This document shows positions 52,642 to 63,932 of a stretch of DNA of 64,000 nt, in pieces. Position 1 is the first letter of the stretch. Each line of letters starts with the position of its first letter. The stretch covers positions 3,084,132 through 3,148,131 of the forward strand of contig OY282519.1 in assembly GCA_958296405.1 (NCBI GenBank). Direction: 5' to 3'. The DNA is from an uncultured Pseudomonadales bacterium. Lineage in GTDB: Bacteria; Pseudomonadota; Gammaproteobacteria; Pseudomonadales; Azotimanducaceae. The notes beneath the pieces were generated by a model. The model saw only the letters and a list, made by a program, of their open reading frames with translations. It searched no databases and was not told the origin of the DNA. A program made the translations under genes and the position numbers.

Positions 52642-53451
52642 ATGAACGTCGAGACGCAGGCGCAGTACGACGCCTTGAAATCCTTCATCGGCGGCTTCGA
52701 CTCTGCCGTGGTCGCCTACTCTGGCGGCGTGGATTCGTCGCTGGTGGCATACGTTGCCGCCCAAACCCTTGGCGCCAAGGCGCTGGCGGTGACCTCGGGT
52801 TCCGCCAGCCTGAAGCGCAGCGACTTGGACCTCTCGCAGACGCTGGCGGAGCAGTGGGGCATGGCGCACCGCGTCATCGTCACCGATGAGTTGGACAACC
52901 CCAACTATCGGGCCAATCCAGTCAACCGCTGTTTCTTCTGCAAGTCATCCCTTTACGACCAGCTCGACGGCATCGCCCGCGCGGAGGGCTTCCAAGTGGT
53001 CTTCAACGGCACCAACGTGGACGACTTGGGGGATCATCGCCCCGGCCTCGTCGCCGCCAGCGAGCATGGCGTGCGCGCCCCGCTGGCGGAAACAGGCCTG
53101 CGCAAGGCCGATGTGCGAGCGTTGGCCACCGCCTTGGGGCTAGACAACGCCGCCAAGCCTCAATCCGCCTGCCTTTCGAGCCGCGTCCCCTACGGCACGG
53201 CCATCGACGCCGGGCTGTTGCTGCAGATCGAACGCGCCGAATCCGCCCTGCTCGCGTTGGGGTTTTCCCAATTCCGCGTGCGCCACCACGGCGAAGTGGC
53301 GCGGTTGGAGGTGATGCCAGACGAGTTCGAGGCCGCCCTGGCCAAGCGCGATGTCCTCGTGGAGCGCGTCAAGGCCTGCGGCTATCGGTTCGTGGCACTC
53401 GATCTCGCCGGTTTCAAGTCTGGCTCGCTGAACCCCGCGTCGCCGGGCTGA
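52642..53451 (+). CDS. larE: nickel-pincer cofactor sulfur-insertion protein LarE
   Basis: A 269-residue PP-loop ATPase that adds sulfur to the LarB product. The PP-loop is YSGGVDSS (25-32), followed by NRCFFCKS and, near residue 177, QSACLSSRVPYG, whose Cys matches the sulfur-donating cysteine of sacrificial LarE. Whether sulfur comes from that Cys or through a cluster using additional cysteines is not decidable. ATG 52642 begins where homology begins. The larC-larB-larE block has no larA beside it. Confidence 0.92.
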   Translation: MNVETQAQYDALKSFIGGFDSAVVAYSGGVDSSLVAYVAAQTLGAKALAVTSGSASLKRSDLDLSQTLAEQWGMAHRVIVTDELDNPNYRANPVNRCFFCKSSLYDQLDGIARAEGFQVVFNGTNVDDLGDHRPGLVAASEHGVRAPLAETGLRKADVRALATALGLDNAAKPQSACLSSRVPYGTAIDAGLLLQIERAESALLALGFSQFRVRHHGEVARLEVMPDEFEAALAKRDVLVERVKACGYRFVALDLAGFKSGSLNPASPG

Positions 53452-53490
53452 AGCCGCGCCCACAGCGGCGCCCTCACGGTGGTCGACGGG

Positions 53491-55230
53491 TCAGCGGGGC
53501 GTTCTGATGCGCTCCACCAACGCCCGCGTTTCCGCCGGCGGCGGCTTCGTGGCCGCGCTCACCGCGATGGCGACGGCGAAGTTCAACATGGCGCCCACCG
53601 CGCCGATGCCTTCCGGCGAGATGCCAAACAGCCAGTTCTCCTTCACGTTGCCGCCCAATGGCTGCATGTGGAACTTGAAATACGCGATGTAGCCGACGGT
53701 GAAGACGAGCCCCGTCAACATGCCGGCAATGGCGCCTTCGCGGTTCATGCGGGCGGCGAAAATGCCGAGCAGGATGACAGGAAACAGCGACGCCGCGGCG
53801 ATGCCGAACGCGAACGCCACCACCTGCGCCACGAAGCCCGGCGGGTTGTAGCCTAGGTAGCCGGCGAGCAGCACCGCCACCGCGGCGCTGATGCGCCCGA
53901 TGGTCAACTCCTGGCGTTCCGAGATGCCTCGCGCCACCCAACTCTTCACGATGTCGTGCGACACCGCTGCCGAAATCACGAGCAACAGCCCCGCCGCGGT
54001 GGAGAGCGCCGCGGCAATGCCGCCGGCGGCCACCAGCGCCACCACCCAATCCGGCAGGCCAGCGATCTCTGGGTTGGCCAGCACGATGATGTCTTGGTCC
54101 ACGGTTAGCTCATTGCCCTGCCAACCCATGGATTCGGCGCGCTCTGCAAACGCTGCGTCGGCGTCGTTGTAGTACTGAATGCGGCCGTCGCCGTTCAAGT
54201 CCTCCACGGCCAACAGGCCGGTGTCTTCCCAAGTGCGGAACCACTGTGGACGCTCGGCATAGGCGAGGTTGCCGTCCACCGCGCCCACCGGGCCGCTCTG
54301 AATGGTGGTGGTGAGATTGAGACGCGCGAGGGCCCCCACCGCCGGCGCTGTGGTGTAGAGGATGGCGATGAAGAGCAGCGCGTAGCCAGCCGACGTGCGC
54401 GCGTCCCGGACGCGCGGCACGGTGAAGAACCGCACCAGCACATGCGGCAGCCCGGCGGTGCCAATCATCAATGCCAAGGTGATGAAGAACACATCGACGG
54501 GGCTCTTTGAGCCGCTGGTGTACTCGGCGAAGCCCAAGTCCGTCACCACCCGGTCCAGCTTGGCGAGCAGGCTCTCGCCCCCTCCTGCGCCGCTGCCGAA
54601 GGCCAGTTGCGGCACCGCGACGCCCGTCACTTGCAGGGAAATGAACACTGCCGGCACGGTGTAGGCGAAGATGAGCACGCAGTACTGCGCCACTTGGGTG
54701 TAGGTGATGCCCTTCATGCCGCCCAGCACGGCGTAGAAGAACACCACGCCCATGCCCACCAATAGGCCGGTTGCCACGTCCACGCCGAGAAAGCGCGAGA
54801 AGACGATGCCCACGCCGCGCATCTGCCCCGCCACATAGGTGAACGAAATGATGATGAGGCAGGCCACCGCCACCACCCGCGCCGTCTGCGAGTAGTACCG
54901 ATCGCCAATGAACTCTGGGATGGTGAACTTGCCAAACTTGCGCAGATACGGCGCCAGCAACAGGGCGAGGAGGACATAGCCCCCTGTCCAACCCATCAAA
55001 TAAACGGAGCCGTCATAGCCGAGGAACGCGATGAGCCCCGCCATCGAAATGAAGGACGCTGCGGACATCCAATCCGCCGCCGTCGCCATGCCGTTCGCCA
55101 CCGGGTGGACGTGCTTGCCGGCAACGTAGAAATCCCCAGTGGTGCGCGCCTTGGACCAGAACGCGATGCCGATGTAGAGGGCGAAGGTGGCGCCGACGAC
55201 GATGTAGGTGAGCGTCGCCAGGCTCATCAA
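53491..55230 (-). CDS. sodium:solute symporter, large subunit (acetate/ActP-like)
   Basis: A 579-residue SSS-family transporter with about 13 membrane helices. DFYVAGKHVHPVANGMATAADW is the family start, and GTAGLPHVLVRFFTVP (about 255-270) a core motif. It is of the type paired with a DUF4212 small subunit, in which a hydrophilic loop (residues about 320-385) includes a possible Ca-binding DLNGDGRIQYYND segment. The ATG overlaps the stop of the small-subunit gene (ATGA). Substrate probably a short carboxylate. Confidence 0.9.
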   Translation of the reverse strand: MMSLATLTYIVVGATFALYIGIAFWSKARTTGDFYVAGKHVHPVANGMATAADWMSAASFISMAGLIAFLGYDGSVYLMGWTGGYVLLALLLAPYLRKFGKFTIPEFIGDRYYSQTARVVAVACLIIISFTYVAGQMRGVGIVFSRFLGVDVATGLLVGMGVVFFYAVLGGMKGITYTQVAQYCVLIFAYTVPAVFISLQVTGVAVPQLAFGSGAGGGESLLAKLDRVVTDLGFAEYTSGSKSPVDVFFITLALMIGTAGLPHVLVRFFTVPRVRDARTSAGYALLFIAILYTTAPAVGALARLNLTTTIQSGPVGAVDGNLAYAERPQWFRTWEDTGLLAVEDLNGDGRIQYYNDADAAFAERAESMGWQGNELTVDQDIIVLANPEIAGLPDWVVALVAAGGIAAALSTAAGLLLVISAAVSHDIVKSWVARGISERQELTIGRISAAVAVLLAGYLGYNPPGFVAQVVAFAFGIAAASLFPVILLGIFAARMNREGAIAGMLTGLVFTVGYIAYFKFHMQPLGGNVKENWLFGISPEGIGAVGAMLNFAVAIAVSAATKPPPAETRALVERIRTPR

Positions 55231-55502
55231 TCTTCCTCATCCACGCCGTGCTTGCGGTCAATCTTCCCCATGCGCCATGCGTAGAAGAAGATGAGCGCGA
55301 CAAAGACGTAGATGCTGCCTTGCTGGGCGAACCAGAAGCCGAGCTCGAAGCCGCCGATGCGCACTTGGTTCAGCACGTCCACCAGCAGGATGCCGCAACC
55401 GAAGGAGACGGCGAACCAGACCGCTAGGCAGCAGCCCGCGAGCCGCAGGTTGTCGCGCCAGTAGCCGCGCCGTTGTTGGGCGCGTTCGTCCGGTGCCGTC
55501 AC
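55227..55502 (-). CDS. DUF4212 small subunit of sodium/solute symporter
   Basis: A 91-residue membrane protein with two helices, matching the DUF4212 partner of this symporter type: RDNLRLAGCCLAVWFAVSFG in the first helix and FWFAQQGSIYVFVALIFFYAW in the second. I chose GTG 55502 because the family is about 80-100 residues; an upstream reading to 55565 adds a charged, non-conserved segment. Coupled to the large subunit by ATGA overlap. Confidence 0.85.
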   Translation of the reverse strand: MTAPDERAQQRRGYWRDNLRLAGCCLAVWFAVSFGCGILLVDVLNQVRIGGFELGFWFAQQGSIYVFVALIFFYAWRMGKIDRKHGVDEED

Positions 55503-55583
55503 GTTGCTGCGCTTCCTCACCCTTCCGCTCCTCTTCCGCTCCTCACCCTGCTTCTCCGTCCCCACGCTGTGCGCTGTTCTTCC

Positions 55584-56237
55584 TCACGCTCCGCGCCGCC
55601 CCCTCACGTTTCCCACGGCGCCCCGGCGACGCAGCGCGACTCTAGCGACCCGCTCGCCAAGCAGCACGATCAGCAAGGCGCCATACAACGCCGCTTCGCC
55701 ATAGCCGCCCTTGGACAGCCACAACAAGTGTACGCAGGCGAGCGCGCCGATGGCATAGATCAGCCGATGCAAACGCCGCCAATTGCTTCCCAAGCGCCGT
55801 TGCCAGCCCCGCGTTGAAGTGACGGCCAGCGGCACGAGGCAGAGCAGGCCAGCGATGCCCACCGTGATGTACGGCCGCTCGATGAAGTCCTCCAGCACAC
55901 CGCGCAAGCTCAGCCCAGCCAACAACGCCAAGTACGCCGCGAAGTGCGTGACCGCATAGGCGAACGCGAACAGGCCGCAAACACGGCGGTACCGCACGAG
56001 GCGCGGGCGCTTGAAGAGACGCGCGGCCGGCGACACCGCCAGCGTCAGCATCAGCATCCGAATGGCCCATTCGCCAAGGTAGCGGGTCACGGCCTCGCCA
56101 GCGTCCGCGCCGAAGGCGGCGCCGGGCGATTGGAGTTCAAGCCAAAAGTCGTGGGCGAGCAGGCCAAAGGGCGTGGCCAAGGCGACGAAAAGCGCCGGCC
56201 GCGCCCAATCCACCCGGCGTGTCCGCACCGGGTTCAC
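55584..56237 (-). CDS. msrQ: MsrQ, heme subunit of periplasmic methionine sulfoxide reductase
   Basis: A 217-residue inner-membrane protein of the ferric-reductase-like fold with six helices and two hemes, passing electrons from the quinone pool or flavin reductase to MsrP. Candidate heme ligands are His in VTHFAAYL and His pair in RLHRLIYAIGALACVHLL. GTG start at 56237. It lies 122 bases downstream of msrP on the same strand. Confidence 0.88.
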   Translation of the reverse strand: MNPVRTRRVDWARPALFVALATPFGLLAHDFWLELQSPGAAFGADAGEAVTRYLGEWAIRMLMLTLAVSPAARLFKRPRLVRYRRVCGLFAFAYAVTHFAAYLALLAGLSLRGVLEDFIERPYITVGIAGLLCLVPLAVTSTRGWQRRLGSNWRRLHRLIYAIGALACVHLLWLSKGGYGEAALYGALLIVLLGERVARVALRRRGAVGNVRGRRGA

Positions 56238-56359
56238 GTTCGGGCGGCCCCTGCGCCCCGCGCCCCGCCATGTGGGGGACGGCGAAAGAGCGCCCCGTCA
56301 CGGCGACAAGGCGAGGCGTCCGCCACCAAAGCTCCGCGTCCCACCCGGCCAGCGGGCGC

Positions 56360-57295
56360 TCAGAAGTGCTTGCGCAAGTTCATCCCGGCGTAGAGGGGCG
56401 CCACTTCCTCGTAGCCATTGAATGGTTTGGTGTCGATGCGGTTGGGGGCGAACAGGCTGCTGGGCAACCGCCGCTCCGTTTTCTGGCTCCAGCGCGGATG
56501 ATCCACCGCGGGATTGACGTTGGCATAGAAGCCGTACTCGCGCGCCTGCAGCAAGTTCCAAGTGGTGGGCGGCTGGCGGCGCGTGAGCCGAATGCCGACG
56601 ATGGACTTGATGCTCTTGAAGCCATACTTCCAAGGCACCACCAAACGCAGCGGCGCGCCATTCTGATTCGGCAGCACCTTGCCGTACATGCCGACGGCGA
56701 AGATGGCAAGCGGGTGGTAGGCCTCGTCCAAGCGCAGGCCCTCCACGTAGGGCCAATCGATGCTGGAGAAGAACGAACGCTGGCCGCGCATCTCGCTTGG
56801 CCGCACCAGCGTCTCGAACGCAACGTACTGGGCGGCGCCTGTGGGCTCGAAGCGCTCGATGAGCTTCTTGACCGGGAAACCGATCCACGGGATGACCATC
56901 GACCAAGCCTCAACGCAACGCAGGCGATAGATGCGCTCCTCAAGGTCGATGCCACCCAGCAGGTCTTCAATGCCGATCTTGCCGGGCTTCGCCACCTCGC
57001 CAGACACCTCCACCGTCCACGGATCCACCGTCATTTCGTGGGCATGCCGCGATGGGTCGTCCTTGTCGCTGCCGAACTCGTAGAAGTTGTTGTAGGCCGA
57101 AGCGTATTCAAACGGGGTTTCCGCCTCGTCGGCGATGGGCGCGCCCGGCGCGAAACCCCGCTGGCCGAGCCAATCCTGCGACAGCGCGTGGCTTGGCCAC
57201 GCCGCAAGCCCAGCAACGCCGGCGCCGAGCACGGCGCGGCGCGACAGCCACACAGATTCCGGGGTGATTTCGTAGGAACGTATCCGCTCAGCCAT
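56360..57295 (-). CDS. msrP: MsrP, periplasmic methionine sulfoxide reductase catalytic subunit
   Basis: A 311-residue molybdopterin enzyme that repairs oxidised methionines in periplasmic proteins. It has a Tat signal (SRRAVLGAG, Arg19-Arg20) and the molybdenum ligand Cys in the [11 protein letters not shown] segment. The [13 protein letters not shown] region is typical of MsrP. The start ATG at 57295 overlaps the end of pssA by eight bases. In pseudomonads the same order, pssA-msrP-msrQ, occurs. Confidence 0.92.
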   Translation of the reverse strand: MAERIRSYEITPESVWLSRRAVLGAGVAGLAAWPSHALSQDWLGQRGFAPGAPIADEAETPFEYASAYNNFYEFGSDKDDPSRHAHEMTVDPWTVEVSGEVAKPGKIGIEDLLGGIDLEERIYRLRCVEAWSMVIPWIGFPVKKLIERFEPTGAAQYVAFETLVRPSEMRGQRSFFSSIDWPYVEGLRLDEAYHPLAIFAVGMYGKVLPNQNGAPLRLVVPWKYGFKSIKSIVGIRLTRRQPPTTWNLLQAREYGFYANVNPAVDHPRWSQKTERRLPSSLFAPNRIDTKPFNGYEEVAPLYAGMNLRKHF

Positions 57296-58121
57296 GTTTT
57301 TCCACCGCGCTGTCGCCACTGCTCCGACGCGCTTTGTTCCAAAAGTAATGCGCCGGGCCGGACAGCGCGTAGGCAGCAAAGATCACGAGCAGCACCCGAG
57401 GCGGGTCTGCCACGACGATGGCGAAGCCAAGCGCCACGGCCACCAGCGTCACGAACGGCACGCGATCCCGGAAGTTGATCACCTTGAGCGAGAAGTACTT
57501 GAAGTTCGACACCATGAGCAGCCCGGTGGCCAAGGCCACCAAAGCAATGCCAGCCCGTGCCAAGATGTTCGGATCCGCGCCGGCCGCTTCGCTCCAAACC
57601 CATGTGGCACTCGCCACCAGCCCGGCGGCGGCAGGGCTCGGCAGCCCCATGAACGCCGAGTGATCCTCGCTGGCCGCGGCATTAAAGCGCGCGAGCCGCA
57701 ACGCCGCGCACGCCATGTACACGAACGTGACCACCCACCCCACTTGGCCAAGGCCGGAAAGCGCCCAAGAGAACGTGACCAGCGCCGGCGCCACGCCAAA
57801 GGCCACCATGTCTGACAAACTGTCGTACTGGGCCCCAAACGCGCTTTCGGAACTCGTCAGCCGCGCTACCCGGCCGTCCGCGGCGTCCAAGAACATCGCC
57901 ACATAGACAGCCACGCCGGCGGCGACGTAGCGCCCGTTCATGGCGGCCACGATGGCGTAGAAGCCGGCGAACATGGCGCCGGTGGTGATGAGGTTGGGCA
58001 GCAAGGCGATGCCGCGGCGGTAGCGGTCGCGCGGGGCACGGCGCAGTTCGTCCACCGCCCGCAAGCGCGGCCGAACTGGGGTGTCGGCGGCGCCCCCCGC
58101 CTTGTCTTCCCGGCGTTTCAC
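57288..58121 (-). CDS. pssA: CDP-diacylglycerol-serine O-phosphatidyltransferase
   Basis: A 277-residue membrane enzyme making phosphatidylserine, precursor of phosphatidylethanolamine. The CDP-alcohol phosphatidyltransferase motif, DG-x2-AR-x8-G-x3-D-x3-D, is seen as DGRVAR followed by [10 protein letters not shown]. About eight hydrophobic segments are present. Starts: GTG 58121 (AAGG nearby) or TTG 58145; conserved sequence begins only after residue 30. It lies between ilvC and msrP, as in pseudomonads. Confidence 0.9.
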   Translation of the reverse strand: MKRREDKAGGAADTPVRPRLRAVDELRRAPRDRYRRGIALLPNLITTGAMFAGFYAIVAAMNGRYVAAGVAVYVAMFLDAADGRVARLTSSESAFGAQYDSLSDMVAFGVAPALVTFSWALSGLGQVGWVVTFVYMACAALRLARFNAAASEDHSAFMGLPSPAAAGLVASATWVWSEAAGADPNILARAGIALVALATGLLMVSNFKYFSLKVINFRDRVPFVTLVAVALGFAIVVADPPRVLLVIFAAYALSGPAHYFWNKARRSSGDSAVEKHG

Positions 58122-58178
58122 AGCCCTTGGCGCCCGTCCGGGCAATGGCGGCTGCGTTTAACCACTCCCATGTTCGTG

Positions 58179-59772
<1,594 letters not shown>

Positions 59773-59776
<4 letters not shown>

Positions 59777-61536
59777 GGTGGCGGCGCTGGCCCGCCGTTG
59801 CGGGTGAGCACCATCTCGTTCATCGCGCCCCCCTTGATGGCCATCGGATAAACATGCTCGTCCGGATCGATCCAAGCATCCAAGAAGACGAGCCGATCCT
59901 TGTACTTGTCGCTGAATATCTCGGCCACGACGGCTTCAAGCTCCGGCAATGTGTCCACGCGGAAGCCGGCGTGCCCAAAGGACGCCGCCAACGCCACGAA
60001 ATCCGGCAGCGCGTCCTTGTAGGTGCTGTGCGAATGGCGCCCGCCGTACTGCATGTCTTGCCACTGCTTCACCATGCCGAGGGCTTGGTTGTTGAGGTTG
60101 ATGATCTTGATGGGCAGCGCGTACTGCATGCAGGTGGAGAGCTCCTGCATGTTCATCATGAAGCTGCCTTCGCCAGTGACGCACACCACTTGCGCATCCG
60201 GAAACGCGAACTGCGCGCCCATGGCGGCCGGCAAGCCGAAGCCCATCGTGCCGAGGCCGCCGGAGTTGATCCAGCGCCGCGGCTCGTCGAACAAATAGTA
60301 TTGCGCCGCGAACATCTGGTGTTGGCCCACATCGGCGGTGACGTATGCCTCGCCCCGCGTGGCGCGATACACCGCCTGCACCACTTGCTGCGGCAACAGC
60401 GGCGCGTCGCCACGCGCCCGTTGATCGTGATCCAGCCCGAAGCGGCCGCGCCAGCCATCGATGCGCCGCCACCATGCGTCGATGGCATCGCGGTCGATGG
60501 CGTCCGGGTTGCGCTCAAGCTCCGTCTCCAAGCGGCCCAACATGCCCGTCAGCGCCGGCGCCGCGGCGCCGACGATGGGGATGTCCGCCGGGATGATCTT
60601 CGAGATGGAGGCCGGATCCACATCCAAGTGAATGAATTTCGCGCTGGGGCAGAACTTCGCCGGATTGTTGGTGACGCGATCATCAAAGCGGGCGCCCACG
60701 GCGAAGATCACGTCTGCATGATGCATGGCGAGATTGGCCTCGAAGGTGCCGTGCAAGCCCAACATGCCGAGGAAGCGCCGGTCTGTGCCGGGGAAACCGC
60801 CGAGGCCCATCAAGGTGTTGGTGACCGGGTAATCCAAGCGGCGCGCGATGGCGGTGAGCGCTTCCGCCGCGTCGCCCTGCACCACTCCCCCGCCGCTGTA
60901 GATCACTGGCCGCTTGGCGGCAAGCAGCAGCTTCACGGCGGCGCGGATCTGGCCGCTGTGTCCGTGCGCGACAGGATTGTAGGAGCGCATGGCCACGTCC
61001 TTCGGATAGGCGTACTCGAACTTGGCGTTCGGGTCCGTCGCGTCCTTCGGCACGTCGATGACCACCGGCCCTGGCCGCCCAGAGGCCGCAATGTAGAACG
61101 CCTTCTTCACCGCCATGGGGATTTCCGCGGCGTTGCGCACTAGGAAGCTGTGCTTCACCACCGGGCGCGAAACGCCCACCATGTCCGTTTCTTGGAAGGC
61201 GTCCGTGCCAAGCTGATCCGTCGGCACTTGGCCAGAGATGACGACGATGGGCGTCGAATCCATGTGCGCCGTGGCGATGCCGGTGATGGTATTGGTGGCA
61301 CCGGGGCCGGAGGTGACGAGCACCACGCCGGGGCGCCCCGTGGCGCGGGCGTAGCCATCGGCCATGTGGGCGGCAGCTTGCTCGTGGCGCACGAGGATGT
61401 GCTCCACCTTCTGCTGCTTGAAGATGGCGTCGTAGATATGCAGCGCGGCGCCGCCGGGATAGCCGAACAGATACTCCACGCCTTCGTCCTGGAGCGCGCG
61501 AACGAGCATGTCGGCGCCGGACAGCATCTCGGCCAT
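59773..61536 (-). CDS. ilvI: acetolactate synthase large subunit, IlvI type
   Basis: A 587-residue ThDP enzyme, first step of branched-chain amino acid synthesis. Catalytic Glu is in ILVRHEQAAAHMADG. The ThDP motif starts VTGEGSFMMNMQEL, with Glu replacing the usual Asp of GDG, as in pseudomonad IlvI. FGYPGGAALHIYDAIF marks the N-terminus. The ilvI-ilvH-ilvC run follows, then pssA. Confidence 0.94.
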
Positions 61537-61558
61537 GAAGTCTCCCGGGGATGCGCAG

Positions 61559-61587
61559 GCCCCGCGTGGCTAAACGGGGCATTTTTT
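61559..61587 (+). terminator. terminator-like hairpin in the ilvI upstream region
   Basis: GCCCCG and CGGGGC form a 6-bp stem around a 10-base loop, followed on the plus strand by ATTTTTT. It is shaped like an intrinsic terminator for plus-strand transcription, yet no plus-strand gene ends here. On the minus strand the same hairpin lies in the ilvI leader just before the GGGAG ribosome site, so it might influence ilvI expression. Confidence 0.35.
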
Positions 61588-61729
61588 CGTTTGCCGGGGC
61601 GGTTGTCAAACGCGGGCGGGTGACGGAGGACGAGAGTCAGCGGCGCTCCGCTCGACAAGCTGGATGTTGTACCGTTTGATTCACGATGGCGACCCGCTAG
61701 GAGCTCATTGCCGCGATGGTCAAGTACAG

Positions 61730-62329
61730 ATGAACGACTGCGCCGTATACACGGTCGGCCACTCCAACCACTCCTTGGCCGCTTTTCTGGCACTGCTCGA
61801 CGACGCTGGCGTCGCCGCCGTCGCCGATGTGCGCTCGGCGCCCTACAGCCGGTTCAATCGGCAGTTCAACCGTGAAACGCTCGCCGACGCCCTAAGAGAT
61901 AGGAGCTTGGACTACATCTACATGGGGCGTGAACTCGGCGGGCGCAGCGACGATCCACGTTGTTACGAGGGCGGATGCATCTGCTACGGCCGCGTGGCCG
62001 AGACCGCACGTTTCAAGGACAGCGTCGGCCGGTTGCTGCACGAGGCTGGCAAGCGTTCTATGGCGCTGATGTGCGCGGAGAAGGAACCGCTGGATTGTCA
62101 CCGTACGCTACTGGTGGCCCCAGCGTTGGTCAATCAAGGCTTGGGTGTCACCCATATCCACGCCGACGGTGTGCTAGAACCACACGGCGAAGCGATGGAC
62201 CGGCTGCTGGCCAAGTTCAATCTGCTCCAGCAGGACGACCTATTCGCTCAGCCGCGCGCGGCGTTGGTCGAAGCGGCCATCCAGCGACAGGCGGCTCGCA
62301 TCGGCCATGTGGAACGCAAGTTCATGTAG
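61730..62329 (+). CDS. DUF488 family protein
   Basis: A 199-residue protein of the DUF488 family. It opens with YTVGHSNHSLAAFLALL and VADVRSAPYSRFNRQFN. A cysteine-rich middle (GGCICYG, residues about 83-89) and CAEKEPLDCHRTLL are family hallmarks. Function in bacteria is not established; DUF488 proteins occur in DNA-modification and stress contexts. ATG 61730 chosen at the homology start. Divergent from ilvI. Confidence 0.85.
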   Translation: MNDCAVYTVGHSNHSLAAFLALLDDAGVAAVADVRSAPYSRFNRQFNRETLADALRDRSLDYIYMGRELGGRSDDPRCYEGGCICYGRVAETARFKDSVGRLLHEAGKRSMALMCAEKEPLDCHRTLLVAPALVNQGLGVTHIHADGVLEPHGEAMDRLLAKFNLLQQDDLFAQPRAALVEAAIQRQAARIGHVERKFM

Positions 62330-62424
62330 CCGGGAAAGTGCCGACGTCGCTGTTCGTGGGCCTGAACTTGGCATCGGCCAAACGGTCGGCCAATCCTTCC
62401 GCAGACGCCCCGACCACGCCCTCG

Positions 62425-63150
62425 TTAACCGATCGGTGAGTTGCCCCTCAGCAGGCGGCGCGCTCGGCTCAGCAGTTCTTCTGCGCTTGAGCAGTCGATC
62501 ACCAAGTCGCCGGCAAGCGCCAGCCGATCGGCATCCTCCTCATCCGCCAGGAGCCGGCCGAACTCGTCCCCCGCCTCAAGGCCAAAGCGCTTGGTGGCTT
62601 GGCGACGCAGCAGCGTCCTGCTTCGGGATGTGCCTTCCCTCAAGCCCTCGGTTCTGCCCTCGGTTCTACCCTCGGCAATGGCGTTTTGCCGCCATTCGGT
62701 GATTGCCTCGGCGAGCATGGTGGGCTCCTCCATGTAACGCAGCGCCTGCTGCATATGTTGATGCCGGTCGCTCTCTTCGTCTCCGGCGAAGCGGGCGATC
62801 AGCATTCCCATCAGCGCCCGAGCCAGTCTATTCGCAATAGCCTGACGCTCCGCGCCCGAACCGGCCGCCCGCAGCCCGTCGAACAGCGCCTTCGCCAGCG
62901 CCGGCACGGATTCCGCCTGCCGGCTTGCCAGCAGCCGCAGCAGCGCGGCGACCGGGTTCGAGCGTCCATCCTCCGCCGTCAAGTTCGCAGCGTCAAGGCA
63001 AAGGAACTCGAACCGCGCCTGCCAGTTGCCCCAGCCCGCCGGCGTCGGCGCGGTCAGTTCGTCGAGGGTCTCTGGCCGCCAGCGCCGGCCTCCGGTGTAG
63101 ACCACCACCGGCAACACCCGCGGCAGCAGGTCGCCGGCGCGCGGCGGACG
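62425..63150 (-). pseudogene. Rpn-family (PD-(D/E)XK) nuclease, 5' end missing
   Basis: The minus strand encodes about 240 residues matching the later part of Rpn/transposase-31-type recombination-promoting nucleases: LLPRVLPVVVYTGGRRWRP, then RFEFLCLDAANL, and a helical C-terminus with GRTEGRTEGLREG repeats. The catalytic N-terminal third (PD...ExK) is absent. Homology ends abruptly near 63130-63150, where a DUF1501 fragment begins on the other strand. Upstream sequence gives only low-complexity translation. Confidence 0.7.
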
Positions 63151-63911
63151 ACGGAAGCGGCTATCTGCTGGCGGCGGATTGGGAATTGGTCGCGCAACGG
63201 CGCGCGGAAAGGCTGGTGCGCTTGGCGTCCGCCCCCAAACTCCTGCCTCGGGCGGTGCGCAACCGCCGCTACTACCGATCGTCACTCACGCCGGCGACAG
63301 CCGAGGGCCTGCGGCGGTTCGCCGACGCCCTGCCGCCCGAGGACGAGTTCCAGCAGCCGGAGGAGTATGTCAGCCCAATGACGGGAACCTTCGGCAACGA
63401 ACTCCGGCGCCAAGCGCAGCTGGCGGTGCTGGCGTTCAAGACCAGCGCGGGGGTGAGCGCGGACCTGTGGCTCGGCGGCTTCGACACGCACCGCGCCCAC
63501 GACGCCGACCACGAGTGGCTGCTCGGTGCGCTGACGGACTCCGTGGACTTCCTGTGGGACTACGCCGAGCAGCACGGCGTAGCCGACCGGCTGGTGGTGG
63601 TGATCGGCTCGGACTTCGGGCGCACCAACCACTACAACGCCGAGGGCGGCAAGGACCACTGGCCCATCGGCAGCTACGTCGTGATGGAGAAGAACCAGCC
63701 CCGGACGAACCGCGTCGTCGGCGAGACGGACGACCTCCACTTCGCCCACAAGATCAACCCAAGCACCCTGCGCCGCGACGACGCCAACGGCACCATCATC
63801 TACCCGAAGCACTTCCACAAGGCCCTGCGCCGCTACCTGGGCATCGAGAACTCCCCCGGCGCCCAACGCTTCCCCTTCAACAACACCGAAGACTTCCGGT
63901 TCTTTGGATAG
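63147..63911 (+). pseudogene. DUF1501 protein, 5' end missing
   Basis: The plus strand from 63147 reads as the C-terminal 254 residues of a DUF1501 (sulfatase-like fold, Tat-exported) protein: GGFDTHRAHD, VIGSDFGRTNHYN (metal-binding residues) and GKDHWPIGSYVV (His). The signal peptide and first half are absent. No start codon with ribosome site lies near the junction. It is followed by another gene start at 63933, as expected for the end of an intact operon segment. Reading upstream of 63147 is low-complexity and antisense to the Rpn fragment. Confidence 0.7.
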
Positions 63912-63932
63912 CGACAGGGAAGGGAGCGCCGG

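Noticed and set aside
59854-61143. Plus-strand frame of over 400 codons opposite ilvI
   Set aside because: Antisense of a clear acetolactate synthase; composition (His, Arg, Gln rich) is a shadow pattern.
61559-61587. Attenuator controlling the ilv operon
   Set aside because: On the minus strand no U-run follows the hairpin, and no leader peptide rich in Val, Leu or Ile codons was seen upstream.
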